Assembly (NCBI RefSeq): GCF_005405545.1
Contig: NZ_BJEG01000003.1
Location: forward strand, 1 to 64,000
From: Weissella hellenica
Lineage (GTDB): Bacteria > Bacillota > Bacilli > Lactobacillales > Lactobacillaceae
Reading direction: 5' to 3'
DNA length: 64,000 nt
The notes beneath the pieces are model-generated. The model saw only the letters and a list, made by a program, of their open reading frames with translations. It ran no database searches and was not told the origin of the DNA. Both the position numbers and the translations under genes were made by a program. This document shows, piece by piece, positions 9,943 through 20,384 of this stretch (the first letter of the stretch is position 1; each line of letters opens with the position of its first letter).

Positions 9943-9951
9943 ATTCTATCA
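9943..9951 (-). promoter_or_regulatory. Extended -10 promoter for the folD operon
   Basis: The minus strand has TGATAGAAT (-10 TAGAAT at 9943-9948) with no good -35, about 36 bp upstream of the folD start. It is the most plausible promoter for the folD-rpoZ operon. Confidence 0.5.
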
Positions 9952-9984
9952 CAAAACGCTATTTTTAACCACGTCATTTATCCA

Positions 9985-10028
9985 CAAAAAAAGCGAGCAA
10001 ATCGCTTTAATATAGCGGTTTGCTCGTT
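9985..10028 (-). terminator. Terminator after the ECF S-component gene
   Basis: The hairpin CGAGCAAACCGCT / AGCGATTTGCTCG is followed on the minus strand by a run of seven T. It lies downstream of the gene ending at 10076 and upstream of the folD promoter, so it separates the two units. Confidence 0.88.
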
Positions 10029-10075
10029 CAAAAAACAGCATTTGATCTGTTAAAGCTATTGCATAAACATTATAG

Positions 10076-10612
10076 CTATTCAACAAAATAATGTTGATAA
10101 ATCTTTAATAGTCCTGTACCGACGATTGCAATTGTCAAAAAATTAACAACAACCAATATTAATCCCTCTTTGAACGCAACCCCCAACGATAAATTGTAAA
10201 CCCAATAATCACCCAAAGGCGCTACGATTAACCAAACGACAAGATTAGCAACTAGTTGCCAAATATTGAATAACACTAATTTTCTTGTCGTCAATTTACC
10301 AATTAAAACACCCAAACGTTTCGTTATCAGTCCAATAAATAAACCAAACAATCCATCTGCAATGACCCAAGTCCACCACGCCGTTCCATTATTAGTCAAC
10401 GCATCACTCGTTGCATGACCGATAAACGCCGTTACAGCACCAACAACTGGTCCAAATATTGCGGTAATTAATGACAACCACGCATGCGCTAATGTCACAT
10501 TGTCTGATGTATCACCGATTTGAACTGCTAAATATTTAAACAACACAATAAAAATAATAATGCCAACAATCGTCCCAATCACTTTATGCGCTGCGATAAT
10601 ATTATGTTTCAT
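10076..10612 (-). CDS. ECF transporter S component (UPF0397-like)
   Basis: A 178-residue membrane protein with about five hydrophobic segments. The pattern HAWLSLITAIFGPVVGAVTAFIGHATSDAL...WWTWVIADGLFGLFIGLI and FNIWQLVANLVVWLIVAPLGDY matches the UPF0397/ECF-ribofla_trS family of substrate-binding S components. The substrate, often annotated as riboflavin, cannot be read from sequence. No EcfA or EcfT gene is adjacent, so it probably shares a general ECF module. No riboswitch precedes it. It follows the 170-residue gene by 24 bp. Confidence 0.75.
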   Translation of the reverse strand: MKHNIIAAHKVIGTIVGIIIFIVLFKYLAVQIGDTSDNVTLAHAWLSLITAIFGPVVGAVTAFIGHATSDALTNNGTAWWTWVIADGLFGLFIGLITKRLGVLIGKLTTRKLVLFNIWQLVANLVVWLIVAPLGDYWVYNLSLGVAFKEGLILVVVNFLTIAIVGTGLLKIYQHYFVE

Positions 10613-10636
10613 TATCTCACCCCTTTATAACAACAA

Positions 10637-11149
10637 TTATTGATTTTTGGTTTCTGCTACCGGCTCATTTTCAGCTTGTTCTGCTTCTAGTTGTTCTGCT
10701 TGCTTAGCAGCCTCTTTATTAGCATTGATTTGTTCGATTTGTTCATTGAAAAAAATGGTTATTTTTTCAGCGACTGACGTTGGATCGTCTAAAAACGATT
10801 GCACTGAGGCGGCCTTTTTAATAAACAAATGTGATTTAGTCACTAATGGATGCTCTACAACCATATATAATGAAATTTCTTTTGCTTCATCATTGACGAC
10901 AATTTTACGAATAGCATTCGTATAACGAATTGGTAAATTAATTAAATTCGTCTCAATTCGTAGAATAATTGGCTCTTCTTCATTGATGACTAAGGTATCA
11001 CTGAAAATTTTACCAGCTGCCATTGCTTTTGTAACATCTGAAAACAATTCATCTAAATTAATGGTTGCTTGATCAGCTGCTTCAAAAGTCTTTGTAGTAT
11101 AGGTTTCATTGGTTAAAATCTCAATGAAATCATTTCCTGTCATGTCCAT
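10637..11149 (-). CDS. Hypothetical protein with charged C-terminal tail
   Basis: A 170-residue soluble protein that I do not recognise. The core (about 1-130) is mixed alpha/beta with no metal or nucleotide motif. The last ~40 residues (EQIEQINANKEAAKQAEQLEAEQAENEP) look like a charged helix or disordered tail. The start at 11149 follows GAGGGG with a 7-nt spacing, so translation is well supported. It is followed directly by the ECF S-component gene, and a shared transcript is likely. The function is unknown. Confidence 0.65.
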   Translation of the reverse strand: MDMTGNDFIEILTNETYTTKTFEAADQATINLDELFSDVTKAMAAGKIFSDTLVINEEEPIILRIETNLINLPIRYTNAIRKIVVNDEAKEISLYMVVEHPLVTKSHLFIKKAASVQSFLDDPTSVAEKITIFFNEQIEQINANKEAAKQAEQLEAEQAENEPVAETKNQ

Positions 11150-11266
11150 GGGTTATCCCCTCTTCTTTAACTTTACATATAAGTTTAGCACACCAACCAT
11201 ATTTTACACTAGGCAACATCGTTAATAAGCTATCGTATGCTATTAAAAGCTCCCATAAATAATAAT

Positions 11267-11305
11267 AAAAAAGCAAATTACCTAAAATAGGAAATTTGCT
11301 TTTTC
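11267..11305. terminator. Terminator downstream of nagB
   Basis: The hairpin GCAAATTACC / GGAAATTTGC is flanked by A-runs and T-runs. It ends nagB on the minus strand and is symmetric enough to act both ways. The 11150-11266 stretch beyond it probably holds the promoter for the gene at 10637, with TGCTAAACT as a weak extended -10 candidate. Confidence 0.85.
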
Positions 11306-11325
11306 ATTATAGTCTGTCTTTATCT

Positions 11326-12057
11326 TTAGGCAATTGTTGTGATAAGATCACGATTTTTAATTTTTGAGGCTGCTTGTTCATCAATAATAACAGTAACATC
11401 ATCGTGATTTTGCAAAACACTAGCAGGTACATCAGTTGTGACTGGACCTTCAACCATATCTGCAACTGCTTGCGCTTTGTTTTCACCATAAGCAACCAAC
11501 AAAATCTTTTTTGACTTCATAATACTACCAATCCCCATTGAAAAGGCTTTACGGGGCACTTCATCTTCACTAGCAAAAAAACGAGCATTTGCTGCAATGG
11601 TTGATGGAGTTAAATCAACTAAACGAGTTTGCACATCAAATGGTGTACCAGGTTCATTAAAGCCAATGTGCCCATTTTGTCCTAATCCAAGCAATTGTAA
11701 ATCAAGGGGATGTTCAGCAATCAGCGTATCATAGTATGCCGTTTGGGCCTCACTATCTTCATCTAAACCATTAGGAACGTATGATTCTTTAAATGGCTTT
11801 TGATTAAATAAGTGCTCTGCCATAAAATGACGATAACTTTGTTCATGGGTACCAGGTAAACCTTGATATTCATCCAGATTAATTGAAATTTTGTCTGAAA
11901 AGTCCAGGTCACTAGCAGTTAATTCCTTATAAATTGTAATTGGTGTTGAGCCCGTTGCCAGACCAAATACTTGCGCATTATCCGCCAAAGCCTCTTTAAA
12001 AATTTCAAAACCTACTTTTCCACCTGCTTGTTCATCTTTTAATTCAATAATCTTCAT
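11326..12057 (-). CDS. nagB: Glucosamine-6-phosphate deaminase
   Basis: A 243-residue enzyme converting glucosamine-6-phosphate to fructose-6-phosphate and ammonia; it controls entry of amino sugars into glycolysis. Motifs: [15 protein letters not shown] (phosphate binding), [10 protein letters not shown] and [14 protein letters not shown] (active site). The start is 12057, after AAAGGGG; the longer reading frame to 12093 runs through the -10 and operator and cannot be real. ATG at 12060 is the alternative. A NagR-type operator precedes it. Confidence 0.95.
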   Translation of the reverse strand: MKIIELKDEQAGGKVGFEIFKEALADNAQVFGLATGSTPITIYKELTASDLDFSDKISINLDEYQGLPGTHEQSYRHFMAEHLFNQKPFKESYVPNGLDEDSEAQTAYYDTLIAEHPLDLQLLGLGQNGHIGFNEPGTPFDVQTRLVDLTPSTIAANARFFASEDEVPRKAFSMGIGSIMKSKKILLVAYGENKAQAVADMVEGPVTTDVPASVLQNHDDVTVIIDEQAASKIKNRDLITTIA

Positions 12058-12077
12058 CATGATATCCCCTTTATCCG

Positions 12078-12121
12078 TTTTGGTATAGACCAATTATATA
12101 CCACCATTTTATTTTTTGCAA
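12078..12121 (-). promoter_or_regulatory. nagB promoter with NagR/DasR-type operator
   Basis: On the minus strand: -35 TTGCAA (12116-12121), a 17-bp spacer, -10 TATAAT (12093-12098). Immediately downstream, AATTGGTCTATACCAAAA (12078-12095) overlaps the -10 and the transcription start. TGGTCTATACCA matches the known operator type of the GntR/HutC regulators NagR (YvoA) and DasR, which release DNA on binding amino-sugar phosphates. The repressor gene is not in the window. Confidence 0.85.
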
Positions 12122-12162
12122 TAAAAAAGAAGTTGAGACAAAAGATAATGTCCCAACTTCTT
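12121..12162 (-). terminator. thrS terminator
   Basis: The long hairpin AAGAAGTTGGGACA / TGTCTCAACTTCTT is followed on the minus strand by TTTTTTAT. It lies between thrS and the nagB promoter, and its T-run abuts the nagB -35 element. Confidence 0.92.
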
Positions 12163-12248
12163 AGTAAAACATGTATTAATGATGCGCCTAAAGTTTTGTA
12201 GCATAACCGCGTTTCAAGCGTCTGAAACCTCAATGTAACACGATTTAA

Positions 12249-14228
12249 CTATTCACCTTTAACGGCTTTTTCTAGTGTATCCAAGGCACGTGAATGACTG
12301 GCAATATCAGCTAGTAAATCCTTTTCAAATTGGTCAACTGACTTAGCTGCTGTATCACGTGAACCGAAACGACGAATTGTAACAGTATCATTTGATACTT
12401 CTTCATCCCCGATTACCAACGTATATGGAATCTTCAAAGATTGCGCATTACGGATTAAGTAACCTAACTTTTCGTTACGGCCATCGTATTCAACCCGAAC
12501 ACCTTGCTTAACCAAACGATCTGCTAGAGATTGGGCAAATTCACCGTGAGCTTCCCGGTTGACTGGAATAATACGTACTTGATGTGGTGCCAACCATGTT
12601 GGGAAAGCCCCCTTGTACATTTCAGTTAGGTAAGCTGTAAAGCGTTCCATAGTCGAAATAATACCACGGTGAATCATAACAGGGCGGTGTAGTTCACCAT
12701 CAGAACCAACATAGTTTACATCAAAGCGTTCTGGCAACAAGAAGTCCAATTGGATGGTTGATAGTGTTTCTTCACCACCCAAGGCTGTCTTGATTTGCAC
12801 ATCAAGCTTTGGACCATAAAAGGCTGCCTCACCTTCGGCCTCAAAGTACTCCAACCCCATGTCATCCATAGCTGTCTTCAACATTCTTTGGGCCTTTTCC
12901 CACATTTCATCATCATCAAAGTACTTTTCAGTATTTTGTGGATCACGATATGACAAACGGAAACGGTAATCAGTAATATCAAAGTCTTTATAAACATCGA
13001 CCATTAATTGCAAAATTTTCTTGAACTCATCTTCAATTTGATCAAGCATAACGAACGTGTGACCATCATTTAATGTCATTTCACGTACACGTGACAAACC
13101 TGTTAAGGCACCTGACTTTTCGTAACGGTGCATCATACCTAGTTCCGCAATACGGAATGGTAAATCACGGTATGAACGTTGATGGTGCTTAAAGACCATA
13201 ATATGTGAAGGACAGTTCATTGGACGCAATTCTAGGAATTCACCATCTCCCATGTCCATTGGTGGGAACATGTCATCACGATAATGATCCCAGTGACCAG
13301 ATTGCTTATATAAGTTTAAGTTTGACAAAACGGGTGTATAAACGTGTTGGTAACCATCTTGTACTTCACGATCAACAATGTAGCGTTCTAACGTACGACG
13401 AATTGCAGCACCATTTGGCATCCAAACTGCTAATCCGGCCCCAACTTCTTGTGATGTAAAGAATAGATCTTGGTCGGCACCAATCTTACGGTGATCACGT
13501 TCTTTTGCTTCGGCACGGCGCGTCATTTCAGCATCCAAGTCTTCTGCATTCCAAAATGCTGTTCCGTAAATACGTTGCAACATGGGATTAGATGACTTAC
13601 CACGCCAATATGCACCAGCAACTGAAGTCAACTTAAAGTGCTTAATCCAGCCGGTTGCTGGTACCAAACCACCACGGTCCAATTCAATATGCTCACCTTG
13701 AACAGCAATTGAAATATGCTCATCAGCAGGTAAATCATTAATCAACTCAATTTTGTAAGGATCCGCTTTGAACATTTCCAAAGCTTCATCACGCGTAATT
13801 TCACGTGAGACAATTGGTAAATTTTCCTTAGCAATACGCTTCATCATTTTTTCAATTTCTGGGAATTGATCAACTGAAATTTGATTACCTTCAACTTTAT
13901 CCGTATCGTAATAGAAACCATTATCGATAGCTGGACCAACACCATAATGAATTTGATCAGGATACAAACGGTTCAAGGCTTGCGCCAATAAATGTGATAC
14001 AGAATGACGTAGTAAGCGTAACCCTTCTTCTTCATCTTTCATAATTAACTCAAATTGACCACTTTGCTCAATAGCATCTTTCATACCAACATATTGACCA
14101 TTTAATTTTCCTGAAACAGCCTTTTTTGCTAATGAAGTTGCGATACCTTTCGCAACTTCCATTGGTGTTGTACCCATTGGGTAAGTCTTTTGGGCACCAT
14201 CTGGTAATGTTAGTTGTACGTCTGACAT
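12249..14228 (-). CDS. thrS: Threonyl-tRNA synthetase
   Basis: A 659-residue class II synthetase that charges tRNA-Thr. Domains in order: TGS (about 1-63), editing/SAD domain with [11 protein letters not shown] (about 74-84), catalytic core with [24 protein letters not shown] (zinc-binding Cys and His residues), motif 2/3 region ending in [11 protein letters not shown], and a C-terminal anticodon-binding domain from about 540. The length is standard. A T-box leader precedes it and a terminator follows. Confidence 0.97.
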   Translation of the reverse strand: MSDVQLTLPDGAQKTYPMGTTPMEVAKGIATSLAKKAVSGKLNGQYVGMKDAIEQSGQFELIMKDEEEGLRLLRHSVSHLLAQALNRLYPDQIHYGVGPAIDNGFYYDTDKVEGNQISVDQFPEIEKMMKRIAKENLPIVSREITRDEALEMFKADPYKIELINDLPADEHISIAVQGEHIELDRGGLVPATGWIKHFKLTSVAGAYWRGKSSNPMLQRIYGTAFWNAEDLDAEMTRRAEAKERDHRKIGADQDLFFTSQEVGAGLAVWMPNGAAIRRTLERYIVDREVQDGYQHVYTPVLSNLNLYKQSGHWDHYRDDMFPPMDMGDGEFLELRPMNCPSHIMVFKHHQRSYRDLPFRIAELGMMHRYEKSGALTGLSRVREMTLNDGHTFVMLDQIEDEFKKILQLMVDVYKDFDITDYRFRLSYRDPQNTEKYFDDDEMWEKAQRMLKTAMDDMGLEYFEAEGEAAFYGPKLDVQIKTALGGEETLSTIQLDFLLPERFDVNYVGSDGELHRPVMIHRGIISTMERFTAYLTEMYKGAFPTWLAPHQVRIIPVNREAHGEFAQSLADRLVKQGVRVEYDGRNEKLGYLIRNAQSLKIPYTLVIGDEEVSNDTVTIRRFGSRDTAAKSVDQFEKDLLADIASHSRALDTLEKAVKGE

Positions 14229-14272
14229 AATTATTACTCCTTTTCTTTCGTTGCCTGTTAATACATCATAAA

Positions 14273-14500
14273 ATAAAAAGCGCCCCGTTATCGATTTTTA
14301 GCCGATAACGGGGCGCTTACACGCGGTACCACCCGAATTTATAACATATTTGTTACACTCAAAATCCCTTAACGCGGGAAACGTTGCTACTTAAATCGTA
14401 ACACACTCCGAAATAGTACCGTTTATTTTATGTTGTCAACTTCCACCCCCGTTGACTCTCTGTAAACATAATTTATTAAACGACGTGTTTTCTTCAACGT
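14273..14500 (-). promoter_or_regulatory. T-box riboswitch leader of thrS
   Basis: The minus strand holds the T-box sequence GGGTGGTACCGCG (about 14322-14335), directly followed by a terminator hairpin of AGCGCCCCGTTATCGGC and its complement with a T-run (14275-14318). Upstream lie AGAGAG and the GTCAAC/GTTGAC stem with GGGTGGAA between, typical of stem I. Uncharged tRNA-Thr should favour antitermination. A specifier ACU inside GGUACUAUUUCGGAG is plausible but not proven. The surrounding 322-bp gap holds no gene. Confidence 0.9.
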
Positions 14501-14517
14501 TTTTATATTCGTTTATT

Positions 14518-14523
14518 ATTATA
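14518..14523 (-). promoter_or_regulatory. -10 element of the thrS leader promoter
   Basis: TATAAT on the minus strand lies just upstream of the T-box leader. The -35 region is poor (AT-rich, no close TTGACA match), so only the -10 is asserted. Confidence 0.5.
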
Positions 14524-14550
14524 CCTGAAAATTTAAAAATTAAAAACTTT

Positions 14551-15012
14551 TTATTTGACTTGATCTTGTGCCGTTTTAATCAATGATTCTGTAAAATCTC
14601 GTAATGCTTTCGTTGCAGCTTGATCAGGACTTAAATTAACTTTGACCCCAGGTGCTCCTTTAATGGCACCCGTTTTTTCAAATTGCTGTTCAAATTTATC
14701 AATCGCAACAGCAAAATCATCACCGTAAAAATCATCACCAGATCCTGATACACCATACACCATACCACTCAAATCAGTATCTGCTAAATCCTCATAAAAA
14801 TCTAGTGCCTCGTCTGGTAATGAACCATTATCAAATGTATATGGTACAACAACAACAATATCGGTTTCATCTGTATTAATGTCTTGTGGATCAATCAACT
14901 GAATATCTTCTTTATTAACAGCGACATTAGCTGATTTAAATGCAGCCACGATAACATCAGCTACATCTTCATTATTACCAGTAATTGTCGCAAAAAATAC
15001 TCTGGCTTGCAT
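14551..15012 (-). CDS. Flavodoxin
   Basis: A 153-residue flavodoxin-fold protein, a small FMN electron carrier. It begins ARVFFATITGNNEDVADVI, the phosphate-binding T-x-T-G-N loop being at about residues 8-13. The middle contains VVVVPYTFDNGSLPDEALDFYEDL and YGVSGSGDDFYGDDFAVAIDKFE, the usual FMN-contacting loops. It follows mutL by 22 bp and may be cotranscribed. The partner proteins are not visible here. Confidence 0.88.
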   Translation of the reverse strand: MQARVFFATITGNNEDVADVIVAAFKSANVAVNKEDIQLIDPQDINTDETDIVVVVPYTFDNGSLPDEALDFYEDLADTDLSGMVYGVSGSGDDFYGDDFAVAIDKFEQQFEKTGAIKGAPGVKVNLSPDQAATKALRDFTESLIKTAQDQVK

Positions 15013-15033
15013 ACTCTTATTTCCCCTTATTTA

Positions 15034-17070
15034 TTAAAATGGATGATTATCATACTCAACCCATGACTCATGCGAATCCTGAATTCGTTTAAATATTTTT
15101 TCCATATCTGTATTAGTAAATGAAACCAACACTGGTCGGCCATGCGGACAATTATAAGGATTTGCTGCTTGCGCTAACTGTGTTAATAAGCCTCGCGCCT
15201 CATAATCATTTAATGACCAATTCGCTTTAATTGAGCGTTTACATGACATCATGATAGCTGTTTTTTCACGAAATGCTTTTGTTGTAATACTCCCATCACG
15301 CAATAGCCAATCAATCATCTCACGAATGGTTGACTCTTCTTGTCCTTTTTCAAACCAAGCCGGATGCTCACGTACAATTAACGCATCATCACCAAAAGAT
15401 TCTAAACGTAAGCCAACCGCTTGTAATTCATCTTCGTGTGCTTGAATTTTTAAAATATCAACTTTCGGGTATGTTAAGACAATTGGCACCAATAGCCGTT
15501 GACTATCTAAGCCAAGTTTACCAATTTCTTCTCGAAAATATTCATATTTAATTCGTTCTTGCGCAGCATGCTGATCAATAATATAAAATCCGGCTTCAGC
15601 TTGAGCAAATAAAAATGTCCCATGCATTTGACCAATGTATTCTAGTGTTGGAAAACCATTCTGGACAGGTGTGTTTTCGGTCGTTGATTCATCAATCCAA
15701 TCTAATTGCATTTCATTGGCTGCCACTGGCGTCGATACTTCCGTAAAAGGCTGTACAGCATCTTCAAGGCGGTACTTAGTCACAAACTCTTGGACACGTG
15801 TCGTCTCCAAATCAGTCACATTGGTAATCATAATAGGGTTAATACTTGTTTGCTCCTGATTTGGTTGCTTTATTTCATCTCGAATTTGTGAGTGGTGTGA
15901 TGTTTCATCAATAGATAGCGCCAATTTATCATCATTTGGATCTTGCTTTGAATTAACACGATCGATACTCGTTCCTGAAATTTTTTGTAATTGAGCCATA
16001 AATTGCTCATTATCAGTTTCCGGAATTACCTCATCATTTATTTTATCGTGCATATAATTATCATACGCATCCGGAATCAAATTTTGATTAGTAAAACATT
16101 TAACAATCATTTCTTCAATCAAAGCCATTAATTGTGTCTCTTTGGACAGACGTACTTCATGTTTTTGCGGATGAACATTAACATCAACCAATAATGGATC
16201 CATACTAATTTGTAAGACAGCAATTGGAAAACGACCAACCATCAATTTTGAACCATAACCTTTAACAATGGCTTTACTTAAATTATAGTTTTTTACAAAT
16301 CGGCCATTAATTAAAATGGAAATATATGATCGATTTGACCGTGTTAACTCTGGTAATGACACATAACCCGCAATTGCAAAATCATTATCACTTATATTCA
16401 CTGCTATCATTTTTTTGGCTTGTGATAAACCATAAACACTAGCCATGACTTGCTGTAAATTACCATTACCTGCCGTTTGTAGTAACTCTTTTCCATTATG
16501 GACCAGATGAAAAGCGACTTTCGTATAACTCATGGCCAAACGATTAATAACATCGACGATTTGAGATAATTCCGTTGCTTGTGATTTTAAATATTTTAAC
16601 CGTGCTGGTGTGTTATAGAATAAATCTGTGACCAAAATATCCGTTCCTTGCCGTGCGTTCGTCCCCGTTTGCAACAATAATTCACCGCCACGATAATGTA
16701 TCTTTGTACCTTCTTTGGCATCCATTACTGCCGTTTGTAGCACAACATCAGCTACTGAGGCAATTGAAGGCAATGCTTCTCCACGAAAGCCGAGCGAATG
16801 TACGCGAAACAAATCTTGCCGAGAACTAATTTTTGACGTTGCGTGACGTAAAAAAGCCCGTTGTACTTGGTCGTTAGTAATACCTGCGCCATCATCAATA
16901 ACCCGAATTGATTTAATGCCAGCATCTTCTACTAAAATGTCGATTTGCGTTGCTTGCGCGTCCAAGGCATTTTCAACTAATTCCTTAACAACAGAACCAG
17001 GACGTTCAATCACTTCGCCAGCAGCAATCTGGTTTGCTAAAATATCAGATAATTCATGGATTTCAGTCAT
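15034..17070 (-). CDS. mutL: DNA mismatch repair protein MutL
   Basis: A 678-residue MutL. The N-terminal GHKL ATPase has ANQIAAGEVIERPGSVVKELVENALDA (about 12-38), DDGAGI and GFRGEALPSIASV. The C-terminal half has the metal-dependent nicking endonuclease motif DQHAAQERIKYE and the CPHGRP motif, so this MutL should cut the daughter strand itself, as in bacteria lacking MutH. A polar linker lies around 330-480. It follows mutS by 14 bp. Confidence 0.97.
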   Translation of the reverse strand: MTEIHELSDILANQIAAGEVIERPGSVVKELVENALDAQATQIDILVEDAGIKSIRVIDDGAGITNDQVQRAFLRHATSKISSRQDLFRVHSLGFRGEALPSIASVADVVLQTAVMDAKEGTKIHYRGGELLLQTGTNARQGTDILVTDLFYNTPARLKYLKSQATELSQIVDVINRLAMSYTKVAFHLVHNGKELLQTAGNGNLQQVMASVYGLSQAKKMIAVNISDNDFAIAGYVSLPELTRSNRSYISILINGRFVKNYNLSKAIVKGYGSKLMVGRFPIAVLQISMDPLLVDVNVHPQKHEVRLSKETQLMALIEEMIVKCFTNQNLIPDAYDNYMHDKINDEVIPETDNEQFMAQLQKISGTSIDRVNSKQDPNDDKLALSIDETSHHSQIRDEIKQPNQEQTSINPIMITNVTDLETTRVQEFVTKYRLEDAVQPFTEVSTPVAANEMQLDWIDESTTENTPVQNGFPTLEYIGQMHGTFLFAQAEAGFYIIDQHAAQERIKYEYFREEIGKLGLDSQRLLVPIVLTYPKVDILKIQAHEDELQAVGLRLESFGDDALIVREHPAWFEKGQEESTIREMIDWLLRDGSITTKAFREKTAIMMSCKRSIKANWSLNDYEARGLLTQLAQAANPYNCPHGRPVLVSFTNTDMEKIFKRIQDSHESWVEYDNHPF

Positions 17071-17083
17071 CTACACACCTCTC

Positions 17084-19735
17084 TTACTGCATGCTTTGCT
17101 GCCATTCGTTTAACTTCATTAATGCTTCTAATGGTGTCATGGTAGCAACATTCAGTTGTTTCATTTCTTCAAGAATTTGTTGCGTTTGTGGATCAATGCT
17201 TTCCGATAGTGCAAACAAGTCCAATTGTCCCTCATCACCCGTGGCTGGTTTTACGACAGGTGCCATTGCTGGTTGCGTTATCTCGTCAACTGATAAATCA
17301 ACTGATTCATCAGCTAAAGCCGTTTTAATCATGGGCGCCGTCTTTAATGACACATCTTGTTCTTCCAAATGACTTAAAATATCAGCCGCCCGTGTAATTA
17401 GGGAACTTGGTAATCCTGCTAACTTCGCAACATTAATACCATAACTTTGGTCAGCCGGTCCTGATAATACCTTATGTGAAAAAATAAGTTCACCGTCTTG
17501 TTCATTGGCACCAACGTGAACATTTTGTAATTCAGGTAGTTCATCGGCCAAAGCTGTTAATTCATGGTAATGCGTTGAAAATAATGTCTTAGCATGCGTA
17601 TGTTCGTGAACATACTCAATAATTGCTTGTGCCAATGCCATTCCATCATAAGTCGCAGTACCACGACCTAATTCATCAAATAAAATTAATGAATGTTTCG
17701 TTGCATTCTGCAAAGCTGTGTTTGCTTCAGCCATTTCCACCATAAATGTTGAATTACCAGAAATCAAATCATCAGCTGCTCCAATACGCGTAAAAATTTG
17801 ATCAAAAATCGGCAGTGTTGCTGCTGTTGCTGGTACAAATGAACCTATTTGGGCCATAACCACAATTAGTGCTAATTGGCGCATGTATGTCGACTTACCA
17901 GACATATTTGGTCCAGTTATTAACAAAATTGTGTCGTCAGCTTGCATTTCCACATTATTAGCGACATACTCTTGATGACCCAGTACTTTTTCAACAACCG
18001 GATGACGCCCCGACTGAATATCAATCACATCTTCATCAGTTAGTATTGGCCGCACAAAATGATATCGTTCAGCAACTGTTGCCAATGCTTGTAAAACATC
18101 TAACTGTGCTAAATGAGCAGCTAATGTTTGAATCCGTTGAATATTCTCTTTGATAGTTTGTCGAACGCTTGTGAATAACTGATATTCTAGCTCGCTTGAC
18201 TTACTTTCTGCCTCTAGAATCATTTGCTCACGTTCTTTTAATTCAGGCGTAATAAACCGCTCGGCATTTACCAAGGTCTGTTTGCGAGTATAACGATCGG
18301 CATCTAACTTAGCAATATTGGCTTTCGTCACTTCAATGTAGTAGCCAAATACTTTATTAAATCCAATTTTTAGGGAATTAATCCCTGTTGCTTGCCGTTC
18401 ATGTGCTTCTAACTCTGCTAACCAGGTTTTACCATTTGTCATTACATCACGATATTTATCTAACTGTTCATGGTACCCCGTACGAATAACACCGCCATCA
18501 GTCACTGAAATCGGTGGCTCATCTGTAATGGCCTCACCAATTAATACTTCAATATCTGAAACCGGATCTAAATTGATTCTTAACTCACCAAAAATAGCTG
18601 GATCAAGATCATCTAAAATACTTAAAATCTCAGGAACTTGTTGTAGTGACCGTCGTAGTTGTAATAAATCACGGCCATTAGCTGTACCATATGCAATGCG
18701 ACCAGCGAGCCTCTCCAAATCGTAAACAGATTGCAGGGCTTCTTGTAATGCTGAACGCCCAAAGAATTCTTTCACTAACTCACCAATTTTATCATAGCGC
18801 TGATTTAAAATATTAGCGTCTAAGAGTGGTTGTTCTAGCCATTGTTTTAGCGTTCGTCCACCCATTGCCGTTTTAGTTTCATCTAATAACCAAAGCAAGG
18901 TTCCCGATCGTTGTTGCGTCCGTAAGTTAACTGTTAACTCTAAATTAGCTCGTGAATGTCGATCCATCTTCAAATATTGTGCCACTTCATAAGCTGTTGC
19001 CTGTTGAAGATGATCTAGCGAACGCTTTTGCGTATCAAATAAGTATTGCAATAAAGTATTAGCAGCAGCCTTAGGGGTTGTTTGTTGTAACTGTTGCGTC
19101 AAATAGGCAATTTCAGCATGCGTTTCATCTTGTGATTTTGTTTTTGAAACTAAAATACCTAATGTGGTTAAACTAGCTTGTAAGTCATTAGGTAACTCAT
19201 CACTCGTCACAACTTCTTTTGTTTCCAAGCGACTAATTTCGTTCAAAACACTATTTAAGCCTTGCAAACTGGTTACTTTTATTTCACCGGTAGATAAATC
19301 TGTATAGGCTAAGCCATAACAATCAAGTGGTGCAACGGATAATCCAACCAGATAATTATTTTCTTTAGCTGCATCAGCTGACGTTTTCATACGTGTTCCA
19401 GGTGTTACTAACTGAACAACTTCACGTTTCACCATTCCCTCAGCTTCAGCAGGATTTTCTACCTGCTCAACTACGGCAACTTTATAGCCCTTATCTACCA
19501 ATATATCGATATAGTTTTGCGCAGCATGGTGCGGAACACCCGCCATTGGAATTGGATCGGCTGAATTTTTATTTCGCTGTGTTAACGTCAACTCTAGTAG
19601 TTGTGATCCCACCACAGCATCATCATTAAACAATTCATAAAAATCACCCAGACGATAAAATAAAAATGCATCAGGATACTGCGCTTTAATCTCGTTATAT
19701 TGCGCCATCATAGGCGTTATTTTGGGTTTAGCCAT
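17084..19735 (-). CDS. mutS: DNA mismatch repair protein MutS
   Basis: Recognises mismatches and small loops and recruits MutL. In order: the N-terminal mismatch domain ([17 protein letters not shown], with the Phe-x-Glu of the DNA wedge), core and clamp, then the ABC-type ATPase with [18 protein letters not shown] and [14 protein letters not shown]. Near the C-terminus QLDLF is a sliding-clamp binding motif. I choose 19735 of the tandem ATGs for SD spacing (AAAGGA); the longer frame to 19813 has no SD. About 884 residues. Confidence 0.97.
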   Translation of the reverse strand: MAKPKITPMMAQYNEIKAQYPDAFLFYRLGDFYELFNDDAVVGSQLLELTLTQRNKNSADPIPMAGVPHHAAQNYIDILVDKGYKVAVVEQVENPAEAEGMVKREVVQLVTPGTRMKTSADAAKENNYLVGLSVAPLDCYGLAYTDLSTGEIKVTSLQGLNSVLNEISRLETKEVVTSDELPNDLQASLTTLGILVSKTKSQDETHAEIAYLTQQLQQTTPKAAANTLLQYLFDTQKRSLDHLQQATAYEVAQYLKMDRHSRANLELTVNLRTQQRSGTLLWLLDETKTAMGGRTLKQWLEQPLLDANILNQRYDKIGELVKEFFGRSALQEALQSVYDLERLAGRIAYGTANGRDLLQLRRSLQQVPEILSILDDLDPAIFGELRINLDPVSDIEVLIGEAITDEPPISVTDGGVIRTGYHEQLDKYRDVMTNGKTWLAELEAHERQATGINSLKIGFNKVFGYYIEVTKANIAKLDADRYTRKQTLVNAERFITPELKEREQMILEAESKSSELEYQLFTSVRQTIKENIQRIQTLAAHLAQLDVLQALATVAERYHFVRPILTDEDVIDIQSGRHPVVEKVLGHQEYVANNVEMQADDTILLITGPNMSGKSTYMRQLALIVVMAQIGSFVPATAATLPIFDQIFTRIGAADDLISGNSTFMVEMAEANTALQNATKHSLILFDELGRGTATYDGMALAQAIIEYVHEHTHAKTLFSTHYHELTALADELPELQNVHVGANEQDGELIFSHKVLSGPADQSYGINVAKLAGLPSSLITRAADILSHLEEQDVSLKTAPMIKTALADESVDLSVDEITQPAMAPVVKPATGDEGQLDLFALSESIDPQTQQILEEMKQLNVATMTPLEALMKLNEWQQSMQ

Positions 19736-19760
19736 CATTATTCCTTTCTCTAATAAACAA

Positions 19761-19787
19761 GACCAGAACTTGATTTGCTCTGGTCTC
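19761..19787 (-). terminator. Possible weak terminator between yceD and mutS
   Basis: The hairpin GACCAGA / TCTGGTC with an 11-nt or larger loop is followed by TTGTTTATT on the minus strand. The T-run is interrupted, so this may be a weak terminator ending the yqeG-yceD unit, or only partial. Confidence 0.45.
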
Positions 19788-19834
19788 GTTTCTATCAATA
19801 TGCTTACCAACAAATCTTGGTTAACCTAATTACT

Positions 19835-20371
19835 TTAATCTTTTAATAAATCAGCTAGGTTAGCTAATGGTGTATTTTGGTGCTCTGTCTCTTTTTTTAG
19901 ATTTGCATAAGATTCCTCTGAAATAACAGACCAATCCTTACCTGTAGGCATTGTGTCATTGGCTGCTTCTTCATCAGTTAATACTTGCAAAGGAATTGAC
20001 AAAACGATGTATTCTAACAAGGCTTCATCAAAATTAATGATACCATCTTCAATCAAAATAACTGATTGTTCATCACTATACCGTTCTTCATGTTGCTTGT
20101 CTTTAATATAGATTTCATCGATATCAAAATCAATTGGTAATGTAACTGGCTGTAATGATCTTGTTGAAGGTGTTATTAATTCACCAGTCACATGCGCATG
20201 TACTAATACATCATCAGCTTCTGTTTGTGCAAATCCAACCACTTTGACAGGCTTAATTTCTTGAATAACATCACTAAACTGGTCCACTAGCTTACTATCA
20301 AGTGTTAATGTTTCGCTAAATTGTAATGGTTCATCTTTATACGTTTGTAATTGTGAAAATTGCCACTTCAT
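19835..20371 (-). CDS. yceD: YceD family (DUF177) protein
   Basis: A 178-residue DUF177/YceD protein. In other bacteria YceD is needed for normal 23S rRNA accumulation and is normally followed by rpmF (L32). The start MKWQFSQLQTYKDEPLQF at 20371 is preceded by AAGGAAGG; the longer frame to 20392 overlaps tmcAL and lacks an SD. Typical features are the acidic core with DFDIDEIYIK and a C-terminal half with YIVLSIPLQVL. No rpmF follows: only ~100 bp separate it from mutS. Confidence 0.85.
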   Translation of the reverse strand: MKWQFSQLQTYKDEPLQFSETLTLDSKLVDQFSDVIQEIKPVKVVGFAQTEADDVLVHAHVTGELITPSTRSLQPVTLPIDFDIDEIYIKDKQHEERYSDEQSVILIEDGIINFDEALLEYIVLSIPLQVLTDEEAANDTMPTGKDWSVISEESYANLKKETEHQNTPLANLADLLKD

Positions 20372-20384
20372 AATTAATCCTTCC

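Noticed and set aside
11307-11495. A 62-codon minus-strand frame inside nagB
   Set aside because: It is out of frame with the well-supported nagB and is a shadow frame.
17084-19813. MutS start at 19813
   Set aside because: The extra 26 codons have no SD and cross the intergenic hairpin; 19735 has AAAGGA with suitable spacing.
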